DNA of 64,000 bases from Tomocerus qinae (lineage: Eukaryota > Arthropoda > Collembola > Entomobryomorpha > Tomoceridae): NCBI GenBank assembly GCA_020055645.1, contig CM034547.1, forward strand, positions 47,218,409-47,282,408, read 5' to 3'. Positions 9,927-22,100 of this stretch are shown here, one piece after another; positions within the stretch are counted from its first letter, which is position 1, and every line of letters begins with the position of its first letter. The position numbers and the translations under genes were made by a program. The notes beneath the pieces were generated by a model. It was not told the DNA's origin. It saw nothing but the letters and a program-made list of their open reading frames with translations, and searched no databases.

Positions 9927-12900
9927 ATGGCATCGGTCAAAGTAGCTGTTCGTGTCCGACCATTCAACCAAAGGTTGGCTTTGTTATATTATTTTATTAT
10001 TATACATTGGACATTGGAATTATATTTCACCTTCGAATTTTTATGTAATAATGAATACTAATGTGTATTCATAGGGAATTGAGCATGAATGCTCAACCCA
10101 TAATTGAAATGGAAGGGAAAAAAACACGAATTGGCAACCACAAGGTAATATTGTTAAAGCGACATTAGACTATATAATTCGGTTGAAGTAAGTTCGTATC
10201 TTTATTTTTTGATTGTTCATTTATAGGTAGCAGTAGCTAAGCAAGAAGGAGAAGGATTTCGGGAGAAGTGGAAGGATTTTACATTTGATTACTCCTATTG
10301 GTCTTTTGATGAAAATGACGAACACTTTGCTTCCCAAGAGCAGGTGTTCAAAGATCTTGGCATGGACGTTGTTGGAAATGCGTTTCAAGGGTACAATGCT
10401 TGTGTATTTGCGTATGGTCAAACGGGCAGTGGAAAAACACATACAATGATGGGAGCGTCCACACCACCAGTTAGTTTTATAAATATTTATTCTGTAGTCA
10501 CAAGTTATGGTTAAAAGGCTGCCATTGATCAGTTAAAAACTGAAAATTCGAAGATTACCATTCATTTCTTGAAAATGCAATGATCACGGACATATTGAAA
10601 GAATATGGTGGTACAACATTAACAATTTTTCATCAATAAAACGATTTTTATTTGTGGTTTTACAGGAATCTCAGGGACTTATTCCAAGGATTTGCAAAGT
10701 ATGTAAAACGATAATAATATTACATTACAATAATATATATTACGATAAAACGATAATAATATTTCTTTAAAATAATATATATTACGATAAAACGATAATA
10801 ATATTCTTTACAATAATATATATTACGATAAAACGATAATAATATTACATAAGACATGTGGGAGAGAACAGCTATTAACTGGCCAGAATTCGTCGATAAA
10901 GCTTACCAATACATTAGATGAGATCTTTAGACAATTGTCTTTAATTTTTTTCATTAAGTTGTAAAATAAATACCTTGAATTTTCATGAAGGACATGTTCA
11001 ACCGCATGTTTCAAGGCAAAGAAAAAGGAACGACGTACAGAACCGAAGTTAGCTACTTGGAAATATACAACGAACGGGTTAAAGATCTTTTGAAGGGTAA
11101 CCAAACTCATAGTCTCAAAGTGAGAGAACATCCTAAGTCTGGACCTTATGTAGAAGAATTGTCAAAGCATTTAGTGATGGATTATGCTGATATCGAAGGG
11201 GTAATGAGCAGAGGAAATAGTAACAGAACAACAGCGAGTACTAACATGAATGATGTGAGTAGCAGAAGTCATGCCATCTTTACCATGACTTTTGTTCAGG
11301 CTAATTTTATCGGAGATATGCCTTCAGAAACTGTTTCAAAAATCCATTTGGTCGACTTAGCAGGAAGGTAATTATCATTTAGCTCTTTACATTTACACAC
11401 AATTGACAATTGCATTAGAAAACATTGCTAATATACATATACGTTTAACTTTATTTAAAAAAATTCTAGTGAAAGAGCGGATGCTACTGGTGCCACAGGA
11501 CAACGACTAAAGGAAGGAGCTCATATTAATAAATCTTTAGTCACCCTTGGTTCTGTAATATCTGCCCTAGCGGAATTTTCTCAGACGCAGAAGAAAGTTT
11601 TTATTCCGTATCGTGATTCTGTCTTAACATGGCTCTTAAAAGATTCCTTAGGAGGCAACGCAAAAACAATTATGATAGCAAGTAAGTTACTTAGCAGTTT
11701 TGTGTTTAATTAAAGTACAATGTGCATAAATTATAAATTCATAAATATTTGTTTGTAATTATAAAATTGAATATTTTCAGCTATATCTCCTGCTGACTGT
11801 AATTACGGGGAAACATTAAGCACTCTTCGTTATGCAAATAGAGCAAAGAACATCATCAACAAACCGACCATCAATGAGGATTCTAATGTAAAACTCATTC
11901 GAGAACTCAGAGCAGAAATTAACAAATTGAAACAAATGTTAGGAACTGAGGTAAGTATAGTTTCAGAATATTTTGCCTTCATAAAAGTAATTATCCTGTA
12001 TCTAAACCTCGCTATTGTGACTGCATGTTGTTAACGAAAAGTAAAAGTTTATTAGTTATATAGTTTTGAAGTAGATGTTTTATTTTCCAAACCAAAACCA
12101 CCAAGGAAGATATAAAAATGAAATGAGATATTTCTTAATTTCAGGTACAAAGTTCGGATGTTTTAGAAGAATTGCATAAAAAAGAAGCGAAAGAAAAATC
12201 GCTTACTGAAGAATGGACGGAGAAATGGAAAGAAACTCAAAAAATTCTTATGGAGCAGAAAGATTTGGCCCTAAGGAAGGCAGGACCTGGTGTAGTTCTT
12301 GATTCGCTAATGCCTCATTTAATTGGCATTGATGATGACTTGCTAAGCACTGGGATAACTCTATATCACCTTAAAGTAATTTATACATCAGATCAATTTT
12401 ATTATAACACTTACTAATGTATTGTTACAATCCATTAGTACAACTTAGTAGTTATAATACATTGGTACAACAATACTATTGTTCTATTTCCTAATGAAAC
12501 CAATTTTTCATAGGAAGGGGAGACTAAAATTGGTTCAGAGGAAGCAGATGACAAGCACGACATTACTCTAAAGGGACAAGGACTGGAGTCTCAGCATTGT
12601 AGTATTATGCTTGAAGATGGTGTGGCCACTTTGGTTCCTAACAGCGGGGCTGTTTGTTGGGTTAATGGACAACAAATTGATAGACCGACAAGGTTGTTTC
12701 AAGGTAAACGTCACGATATCCTTTAGCTCATATTTATTTATGCATAGTCTAAACTAAGACAATGATATGTATTTATTTTCCTTGAGTGAATACTAAAATA
12801 TAGACCAAATACAGGGTGTGTTATACTCTTGGGACGAACAAACATGTTTCGCTACAACGATCCTGCAGAAGCTGAAAAATTGAGAAAAGAAGGCTCGCGT

Positions 12901-15900
12901 TCTCATATGAATTTAAGTCGGCTTTCATTTCTTAGTCGCTCAGCATCGGATTTAGCTTGGTCTGATAACTCAATATCTGCTGCTGCAGGGTACCTAAAAT
13001 TTTCTATTTCCACCATCTGAAATGAATTGTAGTATTTTCATGTAGTATGTAGTAGTGTAGTATGTATTATGTATGTAGTAGTATGTAGTATGTAGTATGT
13101 AGTGTAGTGTAGTATGTAGTAGTACTTTTACTATGATGTATGCTATTTTATATTTGTCCCAATTAGAGAAGAAAATATCCTGTTAGAAGAGAAAAGGAAA
13201 CAGTTGGAGGCCGAAGAAGCACGTTTGCAGAAAGAAAGTCAAGAGCTAATGAATCAGAAAGCCTTACTTGAAGAACAGAAAAATAGCTATCAGGTACGAT
13301 ATAAACAGGGCATAACATAGTTGATGATTATATTGTTGATTAGTTAGTTGTTTTTGGTATTGAAAGACAATGCTTGCAACAAGAATTAAAACGAAAAGGC
13401 AATCCTGTTTATAGTAATAAGTTGTGATAAATTTGTAGCAATTGCAACTTGAAAAGGAGGAAGCTTGGAAAGCAGAACAATTAAATAAGAGTGCAGCTAT
13501 TCACTCAGCTCAAAAAGAACTGGAAGAAGTATGTACAATGGCAATGACAAGATATATTTTTCTTGACGTTGTAACTGTTAATGGGATGTGATTATAATAA
13601 TTATGCATTTTATTTTACAGCGTCGTCTTAAGTTAGAACAAGAATATTCTGCTCACCGAAGACGATTGGCAGAAGACTGGAAACGATTAGAGCAGCAAGA
13701 GCAAGATACTTTAGCTAGTTTGCAATCAAAGGAAAAAGACCTAAAGAGGAGAAGAGAATTCTTGGAATGGGAGACGGAACAAGAAATGGAACAGGTTAGT
13801 AAAAAAATTATTTGGTGACATCAAAAATCGTTAATTAATTTATTATATATACGATGAGATAGTTACAAGTTTTTCATTTCTTAAATTACTGACTGTTCAC
13901 TACAAGACTAGAACAATTTCGAAATGTTTTGTTCGTTTGTTTATTTGGTTATGTTTCTTAACGGACCTGGTTTGGCGTGTTTTTGTTTCTCGTGCCGTGC
14001 TATTTGGTTTGCTTACTTTTTGTATTACTGGCTAAAGATTGAGGCAGAAGCTCAAAAAGTAGACAGCTTGAGAACTGTACTTGAAAGCAAACAAAAAGAA
14101 GTGGAAGCGTTTGCAAGTAAATTAACTACAGAGTTGAGCAATAAACTTGGCAAATCAGAAAGTGATCTGAAAGATCTTCTATCGATGGAAAAGCCGCAGT
14201 TTCAAGAATACTTGACGGGACAGTTGGAAAAACTAGAAGATTTGAAAAAAGGCAGTATGACAGCTCTACAACAGCAGCAAAATTCAGTTATCGATAAGAT
14301 CAAGGTAGTACTTGCGAAGCTGCTTGCCTGCAAATTTTATTTTATTTTTATAATTGCATTTATTTTATGGTTTTTAATGTGTCTAGTATGTGTATGTGGC
14401 ATTGGCTGTTATAGCAAGTCCAGTAAACTACTTCTAGAATGTCAACCAAAGTCAATACTCTGTTAATAATTGAATTGTTACTTTTTTCACTTTAGGAGTT
14501 GACTCAAACACTGACAACTTGTACAGATCCAAATTTGAAAGCGTCGATTGAAAAGCAACAGCAAGATTTAGAGGATAGTGAAAGATTGATCCTGCAAGAA
14601 ATTAAAAGAGTAGAAGAAGCCTACAAAAATGACAAGGATATTTTGACAGAATCCTCTGATCTACTCACTGAATACCGCGGGATGTACTTCGAGAAAAATG
14701 ACGAATGTAAAAAGGTGGAGAAGGATATAGATCTTAGTATTTCAAAAATGATAGCTAGTGAAGACAAAATAAGTCGTCTTGAATCAGATTTAGCCTTAAT
14801 AGCTGACCAGGAAAGATTAATTGTAAGCCAACTTGCACATATAGACAGTAGTAAACAAAAACTGCTGACGATAATTGAAAATTCCACCGAAGGGTGCGAC
14901 TCGGAAAATTTAGATGATAGGAAGAAACAGCTCAAGTTAGATTTAGAAGAAAAAGACTCTAGTTCCAATGAGCGGGATAGTTTTTATACCGCTTGCTCAA
15001 CTACCTCAGACAATACAGGTCCCGTTCAATGGAATATAGGTAGTGGCGACGTTACAAGAAATGGGAGTAATGAGTTGTTAAGCGCAGTGACTCCAAAAAG
15101 ACCTAGTCGAGCCTCGGAATTGACGAGGGAGTCGTCACCCAGTCGTCTAAACAGAACTAACGATATAAATAGCTTCAAATCTGAGGATATAAGTCCTATC
15201 AAACCCTTAGATTCCCAAATCCGTCATGACATCATATCACCAAATATGACTAATCGGACTTTGCAGTTGTCGGCTGAAGAAGCCTCGATAGAACTAAAAC
15301 GTCTTGTGGAACAAATCAATGAACAGAAAACCGTAGTTCTTGAATGTCTGGAAAACGATTGTGATAAAGAAGAGATGAATAATCACATGGTAGTTTTACA
15401 AGAGCTTCGGAACAGATATTTAGAAATCGAATGTGCCCTTGATGCTAACTCCAGACAACGCTGGTTATGTTGCTTTGAAGACGAAGACTCTACATTTGAT
15501 TTTGACAAATGTGAGGATGGCACTGCGGCCAACGATAGTGAACTTGAAGATTCCGAAGCTCATTCCAGTGTTACTGATCAGGATGAGCAGTTAGTATACA
15601 ATTTAAATATCTGTCAATAGCCAACGTCATAATCACCTGCTTTACATTAGAATTCAATTTTGTTTCTTTCAGGATTCAAATACTGGTTGAACAAGGAGTT
15701 GAAAAAAGACTTAGAGAGATTTTTGAGCAATTAAAATCAGGTCAAAAGCCAAATCTTCCTACAAGAGATTCCACACTTCTACGAAGACGAAGCTAGTAAA
15801 TGACAATTAAATCAAAAATATAAGGTTTATTAGCCATTTTAACTATGAAATTAATGTTGTTTAATGCTTCACTTTAGTCGAAGGAGTATGCCATCTGGTC

Positions 15901-16978
15901 TAAATCACGCACACGGATCTGGCTCGGTAAACAGTTTTATTACACTTGAATTATATAATTGATAACTTAGTAGTAATTTTAGTAAGTAAGGGTTTTAGTA
16001 CATATTATAGATTTCTAATTGTGTTGATAAAATAGGATGATGAAGGATCATCACACTCTCTGCATCAAGGACTTCCAAGATCAGTGTCAATGAACTCTGG
16101 ATTGTGGGCACCCCTTAGTCCAGGTATTTTTTAACTGTAGTACACTTGCTCTGTTGTGGCATGGTGTTTTACAAAGCAGTGTCAGTTGTCGTCGCTCACT
16201 GTTAAAGGAAAACTTAATAAAATAAATGTATATTGATTATTTATTATTTATTAGGAGAAGGCATCATTCCCGGAGTATTGGATATTACTATCCCTGCGTT
16301 TGTTCTAAGAGGGAGTGGATCTAGTACTCACTTTCAGTATGAAATCTGCATTATCACTTCCAGTGAACGGTGGACTGTTTTACGACGCTATAGAAGATTT
16401 CGTGATTTATACAGTCATATGCGAAAGAAATATGGTCGAAAGGTAAATTTCAAAATTCCAATTCCATTACACCTGAACCGCCAACCTCAGTATTGGGCTT
16501 CGCTTTTATGAACGTTAAGATAGTAACAGTACTAAGGTTATAGGTTCTGGTGTAACAGCGTTATGATTTTAAGAGTATTAACTGCAAAATATATTCTCTT
16601 TCGGTGTTATATTAATATTGTACGGTATTAAACATTATATGTTGATTATTTCTTAGGTTTCTGCCATTCCATTTCCTCCGAGGAAATTTTTTGCAAGAAA
16701 ATCTGAACCTCTGGCTAGAGAGCGACAAACTTCTTTACAGGTTAAAATCAGTTGAGGCTAATAATATGTTTTAAATGATAATATTGTTAACAATTGATGT
16801 GGATTGTACTTTTCAGTTATTTTTGCAAACTTTGATAAGAGTGTGTTCAACTCTTCCAACCTGTCCGCTGTACAACTGTGTCAATCTTGGCTCACACAAT
16901 ATCAAACCTGCTCTACTTGCTTTTTCACCCTTTTTTGAGAAAGGGATATTTGAAAGCACTAAATACGGAACTTCCTAA
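9927..16978 (+). CDS. KIF16B: Kinesin-3 family motor with FHA and PX domains (KIF16B / Klp98A)
   Basis: 21 exons, all GT-AG and in phase: 9927-9973, 10075-10144, 10227-10469, 10666-10698, 10991-11367, 11470-11681, 11781-11950, 12145-12375, 12514-12703, 12815-12989, 13167-13293, 13439-13528, 13621-13794, 14038-14304, 14496-15589, 15673-15795, 15878-15926, 16036-16123, 16255-16442, 16657-16740, 16817-16978; 1397 residues. The N-terminal motor has the P-loop GQTGSGKT (about residue 103), NxxSSRSH switch I and DLAGSERA switch II. An FHA domain follows (about 462-545, ESQHCSI), then long Glu/Lys-rich coiled coils, and a C-terminal PX domain (about 1254-1370) with [10 protein letters not shown] and FPPRKFF. 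In the family this motor moves early endosomes toward microtubule plus ends, binding PI3P through PX. Acceptors of exons 5 and 14 are weak in pyrimidines. The exon 15 donor (after 15589) was chosen because GTTAGT restores the conserved frame. Confidence 0.95.
10702..10852. repeat. AT-rich tandem repeat in KIF16B intron 4
   Basis: About three copies of a unit of about 47-50 bp built from ACGATAATAATATT and AATATATATTACGATAAA. It lies wholly between exons 4 and 5 of KIF16B and accounts for much of that intron. Confidence 0.8.
13033..13118. repeat. TAGTATG-type microsatellite in KIF16B intron 10
   Basis: Degenerate run of GTAGTATGTAGT words within the intron before the exon at 13167. No function is suggested. 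Confidence 0.8.
16147..16203 (-). pseudogene. Fragment of a GMC oxidoreductase exon inside a KIF16B intron
   Basis: Positions 16147-16178 are identical over 32 bases to 19457-19488, part of the penultimate-from-3' exon of the intact GMC gene; the next 25 or so bases match at about two thirds of positions. On the minus strand the same frame reads SDDN, a stop, then [11 protein letters not shown], against [16 protein letters not shown] in the intact gene. It is thus a small broken copy, with the stop where a YW pair is expected. It lies between KIF16B exons 18 and 19 and is not part of the kinesin message. Confidence 0.8.
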
Positions 16979-19116
16979 TCTTGCGTCCGGATAGAAGAGA
17001 CAAAAAGACAATTATTTATTGTAGCTCAATTTCAAAAACAATGAGATTTATTAGTGTAATACCTGATGAGGTTTGCAAGAAAAACTAGAAAGGATATGTA
17101 TTTCAGTTTTTTAGGTTGAAATATTGTTAGTTCTTTGAAATAGGCTTTTATATGGTTACAATACTAATTGTGATTTTCGAGTTAATCTGTTATACATCTA
17201 TATATTAACTCTGTTATATACATCTGTTGAAAGTGTGTTGAGCCCTTTTGACCACAGGGATTTTTTTTCAAAATGAGCATGAAACTTCGTCGGCATTTAT
17301 TTTATAGCCCCTAACTCAATACTCTAGTCTACTAGTCTTGACGGATACTGATGATACTAAAGAATTTCTAACGATGAAGGGTATAAATATGTACTTCCAA
17401 GTAATTAATGGGGTATTCAATACTTTTGTTTACTTGTATGTTAGTCTACGCTTGCTAACATTTCTTTAGGCAATAAGATTTGTTACATTTAGTAGTACGT
17501 GATAACTTATAATCGTTGGCTGAGTAAAAGTGGTATGGAATAATTTTGATCTGTATCGAAATAATAATTAATCCCCCTCTTTAAAAGTTAAATCATGAAT
17601 TTTGTATGTATGACAGTTATGGCATTGTTACAAACATATGCAATGGAATGGATTGTAGGCTAAAAGTTATAAAAATGAAATGAATTTGGTTCGGTTAAAT
17701 AATCTTTTTTTAAAGCGACATGACATAGTGCCAATGACTAGCAAAATACAATGAAATAAAACATATATAACATAGGGGAGAAATGAGGATTAGGAAACAT
17801 TTCATTGCATGGTGTAGGAAAGGTCGTCACGAATCTCCATTAATTAAAAATTTATAAGGATGCTCTTTTCAAATCGTTATAAGAACCAACAAAAGTGATG
17901 TTTAGAGTTTAGACAACCATCCACTGCAACTCCTTATTGGTAAACTTTTAATTAAAAAACTCTCGATTATAATAATTATTTATAGTAATTCCTCCATGTA
18001 TGGTATTTAAACGCCTGTATATAAGCGCATAGATTGGAATGTATAATATTATTGTTAGTTAAGTAGTAAGTGTAATGCTTCTTTAGGTAGTTTAAATTAT
18101 GCAGGAGTACTGAATACTCCACAAAACTAGTGTTAAGATTCAATATAAGATGTAAGATATTATCCTAGTGGCTTCTTGTATTATGTGCGTATTATATATT
18201 GGCAACCTGCTAATAACATAATAATAATTAACAATCTCATGGATTAACTAAATAATATATTTTTTGGAATGTGATAGTAGGCTGACGAGATAAGTAAGTC
18301 AAAAAACAGGCCAATCTGTGGTATTCAATACATCAAAAAATACGATGATTTTGTAATTACCGATCTGGAAAATGGTAATGACACGGGAACAATTTCTACA
18401 CTTGTAATTGTAAGTGTTACGCTATAGTATTGTTACTTTCAAGTGCCTTGTAATAGTTAAATTTATGATCTGAATCGTACGTAATTCGTTGAATTCTCAT
18501 TTGCAAAATGTAATCTTGTACTAATGATCTAAATAGCATAGTACTCTATGATACGTTGAAATAATTGAAATGTAAACCATTTCGATGATGATCTGCATCT
18601 GTGTGGTTGATAAATTATTGCTATACACCTATAATAATATACGCTTCTCTATAGTTATGTAACTGTAATCACTATTAATTATATGCTGCAACCACACAAA
18701 GAGATTTCACACTCTGAAATGAATGTTGATCATTCATTATTGAATATCTAGCTCATCTTCCTTTGGAAAATAAAATTTGATACAAAATTCCATTACATTA
18801 TTTTAATTAATAACTACATACATCACCATACACGTGGCTCGATGCTCGATTGATCATCTCAACTTATGACTTAATATGGCATCCTAATTTTGATGTGCAA
18901 TGTAGGAAATCTGAAGACTTATATTGTTTCGAATGCATGTAAAATATGTTTTCAACATCAATGGGAATAAATACATTTTTATTTACATTCCTGATCGACA
19001 AGTTTGGAGATAACTTTAGCTAGCCGTGTCATGTTTAGTCAAAGTTTGATAACGAGTAATGAAATGAGCAAGGTTTACATCAGCAACATCGCTTTGAATT
19101 GCATTGCATGTGTGGG
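16979..19116. other. Convergent 3' regions of KIF16B and the GMC gene
   Basis: About 2.1 kb of AT-rich DNA between the two stop codons. Candidate AATAAA signals on the plus strand lie at 17755-17760 and 18769-18774; either could end KIF16B. Nothing else coding is seen. Confidence 0.5.
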
Positions 19117-22100
19117 TCATCTGTAGTAGTAGGGAATGTATTTGTCCATAAACGTTGAGTAGTAGTTATTGTCATTTAAATCAGAAGAAATCCAAGTTTG
19201 CTTGATCAAATCAGCTGCTTTTTCTCCAATCATTATTATGGGGGCGTTTGTATTTCCACTGAAATGAAATATAATAATATAGTCAAGAATATTTTTCCTC
19301 TTTTTTCTTCATTTTAAGAAATGTTACCTGACGACTTGTGGCATAATTGATCCATCAACAACTCTGAGACCTTTGGTACCATATACTCGCAACTGAGGAT
19401 CGACAACAGCCTCAGGATCCGTAGGTGGCCCCATTTTACAGGTCCCAGCTATATGGTGCTCTGTTGTGGCATGGTGTTTTACAAAGCAATTCCAGTATTC
19501 ATCGCTCAGTGGTTGTACCTTGGGGCATCGTGGTAAGAATCCTACATGTAATTTTGCATGGTGCCTTTTAAATGGTGGGCTGTTACCGATCTCAATGGCC
19601 TTCTTCAAACCTGTGGTAAGTACTATCGTTTAGCCATCAAAAGGATAGAGTTAAAAGGCGGAAAATGATCTTTAATAATAATCACCATCTAGAAGAACTT
19701 CGAAATCTCTGTGATCCGTAAGATAATTTGGCTGTGAAATTATGAATTACTATGTTAATGAAAAAATTAAATGAACGAAATAATTAATTTTAATTCTATT
19801 ACAGAAATTATGGGCATATCAAATGGATTGTTGCTTCTCAACTTCAAATACCCACGAGAAAACGGCCTAAGCAAGACTGGGACAATTGTGAATCCTTCTC
19901 GATACTTTAGAGGTTTGTAGTAAGTATTCCAAGTCTGTACTCAGAAAAAACTATATTAATTATCACAATTACGACAAGTAATTTCAGTGGAAAGAAAAAA
20001 TATTACACCTCTCGTGAGACTCCAAAATAATCCACAAAACTACCTCCCCCATCAATTGCCGGCGTTACAGACAAAAAGAATATTTGCAAGTCTGGCCAAT
20101 CATCACTTTTGTTAGCATGTCTGCTGTGCAAAAACGCGTTTCCCTCTACACCAACGGTTGCAGCAAATGGTCCTAGAAATAAATTGGTCCTTCAGTACTT
20201 TTTGCAATTTTTATCGACTTTTATGCGTTTTATTTTGGTTTTGAGACAATTCTTTTTTGAAAACTAAAGTTTCTCTAGCTGTATATAACATGTCGTACCT
20301 GTGTGCTTTGTCTTATACTGCTGAAGGGTCAAGGGATTAAATAAAGGCAGTAACGAATAAGCGGACCCTTTCCTTACAGTCCAGGAGAGACCATAAGCAC
20401 CCATGTGATCTTGAAGATTTAGGCCCACGGGTAAATTAGCTATTACAGGAATCTATATGAGAAAAGAGATGCACGTTCACGTTCAAATCACAGCCAATGT
20501 TATTAGAAACTTATCAATTATGCAAAATCCAGAACAGCTTAAGATTCTTTGGATAAGCCCAATAAAATAGAGCTCTATATATAATACTAGAGTAGAGGGT
20601 CCCGGCCCCTTACCCTACTCAGCTCAGTTTTTGCCATAACTATTTGTTGCCACCCCCTTACCCAAATTCCTGGTTACGTGCCTGAGCACGCCCTACCACA
20701 CATAGTTACTTAAATAATATAGGCAGGTAAATATAGTGCTCCATCTAAAACGGAGATTATAATATAGAGATTAATATGAACAAGATGAGAAAACCTAAAA
20801 GACAGAAATATAGTACTACAATTGTAATAGTATAGAATTAATTTTACCCCTAATTGTTGTAGATGCTGGGAAGGCCCGATTCCAGAGAGCATTAATATTT
20901 GTGGGGAAGAAACGGTGCCTGCACTTAAGATGATCTCTTTTCTGCAGTACACTGTGTGAATCTTACCTTTGTGAGAATATTTTACCCCTATTGCTCGTTT
21001 ATCTTGATCGAACAAAATCTATGTAGGTAATCCCAACATGTTAATATTCATTATACTAAATATTTAGTAGGTAGTTTGTAGAAAACGTACCCTGAGTACA
21101 TGGGATTTGAGTGCGACATGTAAATTCCTGCGATGCATCACTGGTCTAATATACGCCCGTGCCGTGGACCAACGGACACCCCCGTTAATAGTCATTTGAA
21201 ACGGCGAAAAAACTACAGCACACAAAAACCTCAGTAATGAATAATGAAAAGTCATGACTTGATTAGCATTGTTTTAACCATGGTCAGATGTAAAGCTGAT
21301 GTCGCATGATATTGCAGGGGAAATGTGATACAGATTACATAATATATATGCAGTTACCATTTATACTTATACACATACGCAATACGCACAACTCTGGAAG
21401 TAATATTATAATATGCATAGCATATTGACTTATAGTTTTATATAGGACAGATGACAGACACAAGCATGCCGTTATGCTTTTTAGGGAAAAGAACAAAAGA
21501 TATTATCACAGAGCTTAAGTGCATATTTTAATAATTTTACCGTTCTGAATAGCTCCATTAGGATCTCCTATCTGATATCCTAAATATTCTCCTGCTTTTA
21601 AGAAGGCACTCATTATTGGAGTTCTTATACGAGGATTCTGAACATATAAAGGACCTCCTGTAGCATGATGGATGGCTGTATAGAAGAGAGCAATAATTCT
21701 GGTGTGCATGTGTCACTAAAATCATTAGACACAAGTTCATTGTCAGTTGAGTAGTTTATCTTTAAGTCTTACTGTCAGCTGAAAGAATTGGGTCAGTCTG
21801 ATGCTCAGCTTTTTTGAAGTACGGCAAAATTTCGTCGTACGACCAGCCTTCATTCCCATTTGAGGCCCATCTGTCATAGTCCCGTCGGTTCCCTCTCATG
21901 TATATCATTGTGTTTATAGCACTAGTCCCTCCTATGACACGTCCCCGTGGCCAATAAGCCTCCTTCAATCATTTCAAATCATTGCCAATATTTTAGGTAT
22001 GGAGGACAATATAAATCGGACATATGTTTTTAAAAATGAAATTCATAACTCATAAATAGACTTTGTTTAGAATCAATATTCACCTGATTTTTATATCCAA

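Noticed and set aside
13924..14037. N-terminal hydrophobic extension of the frame ending at 14466
   Set aside because: Intron sequence upstream of the KIF16B exon at 14038; the hydrophobic residues come from T-rich intron text, and the tail after 14304 is likewise intronic.
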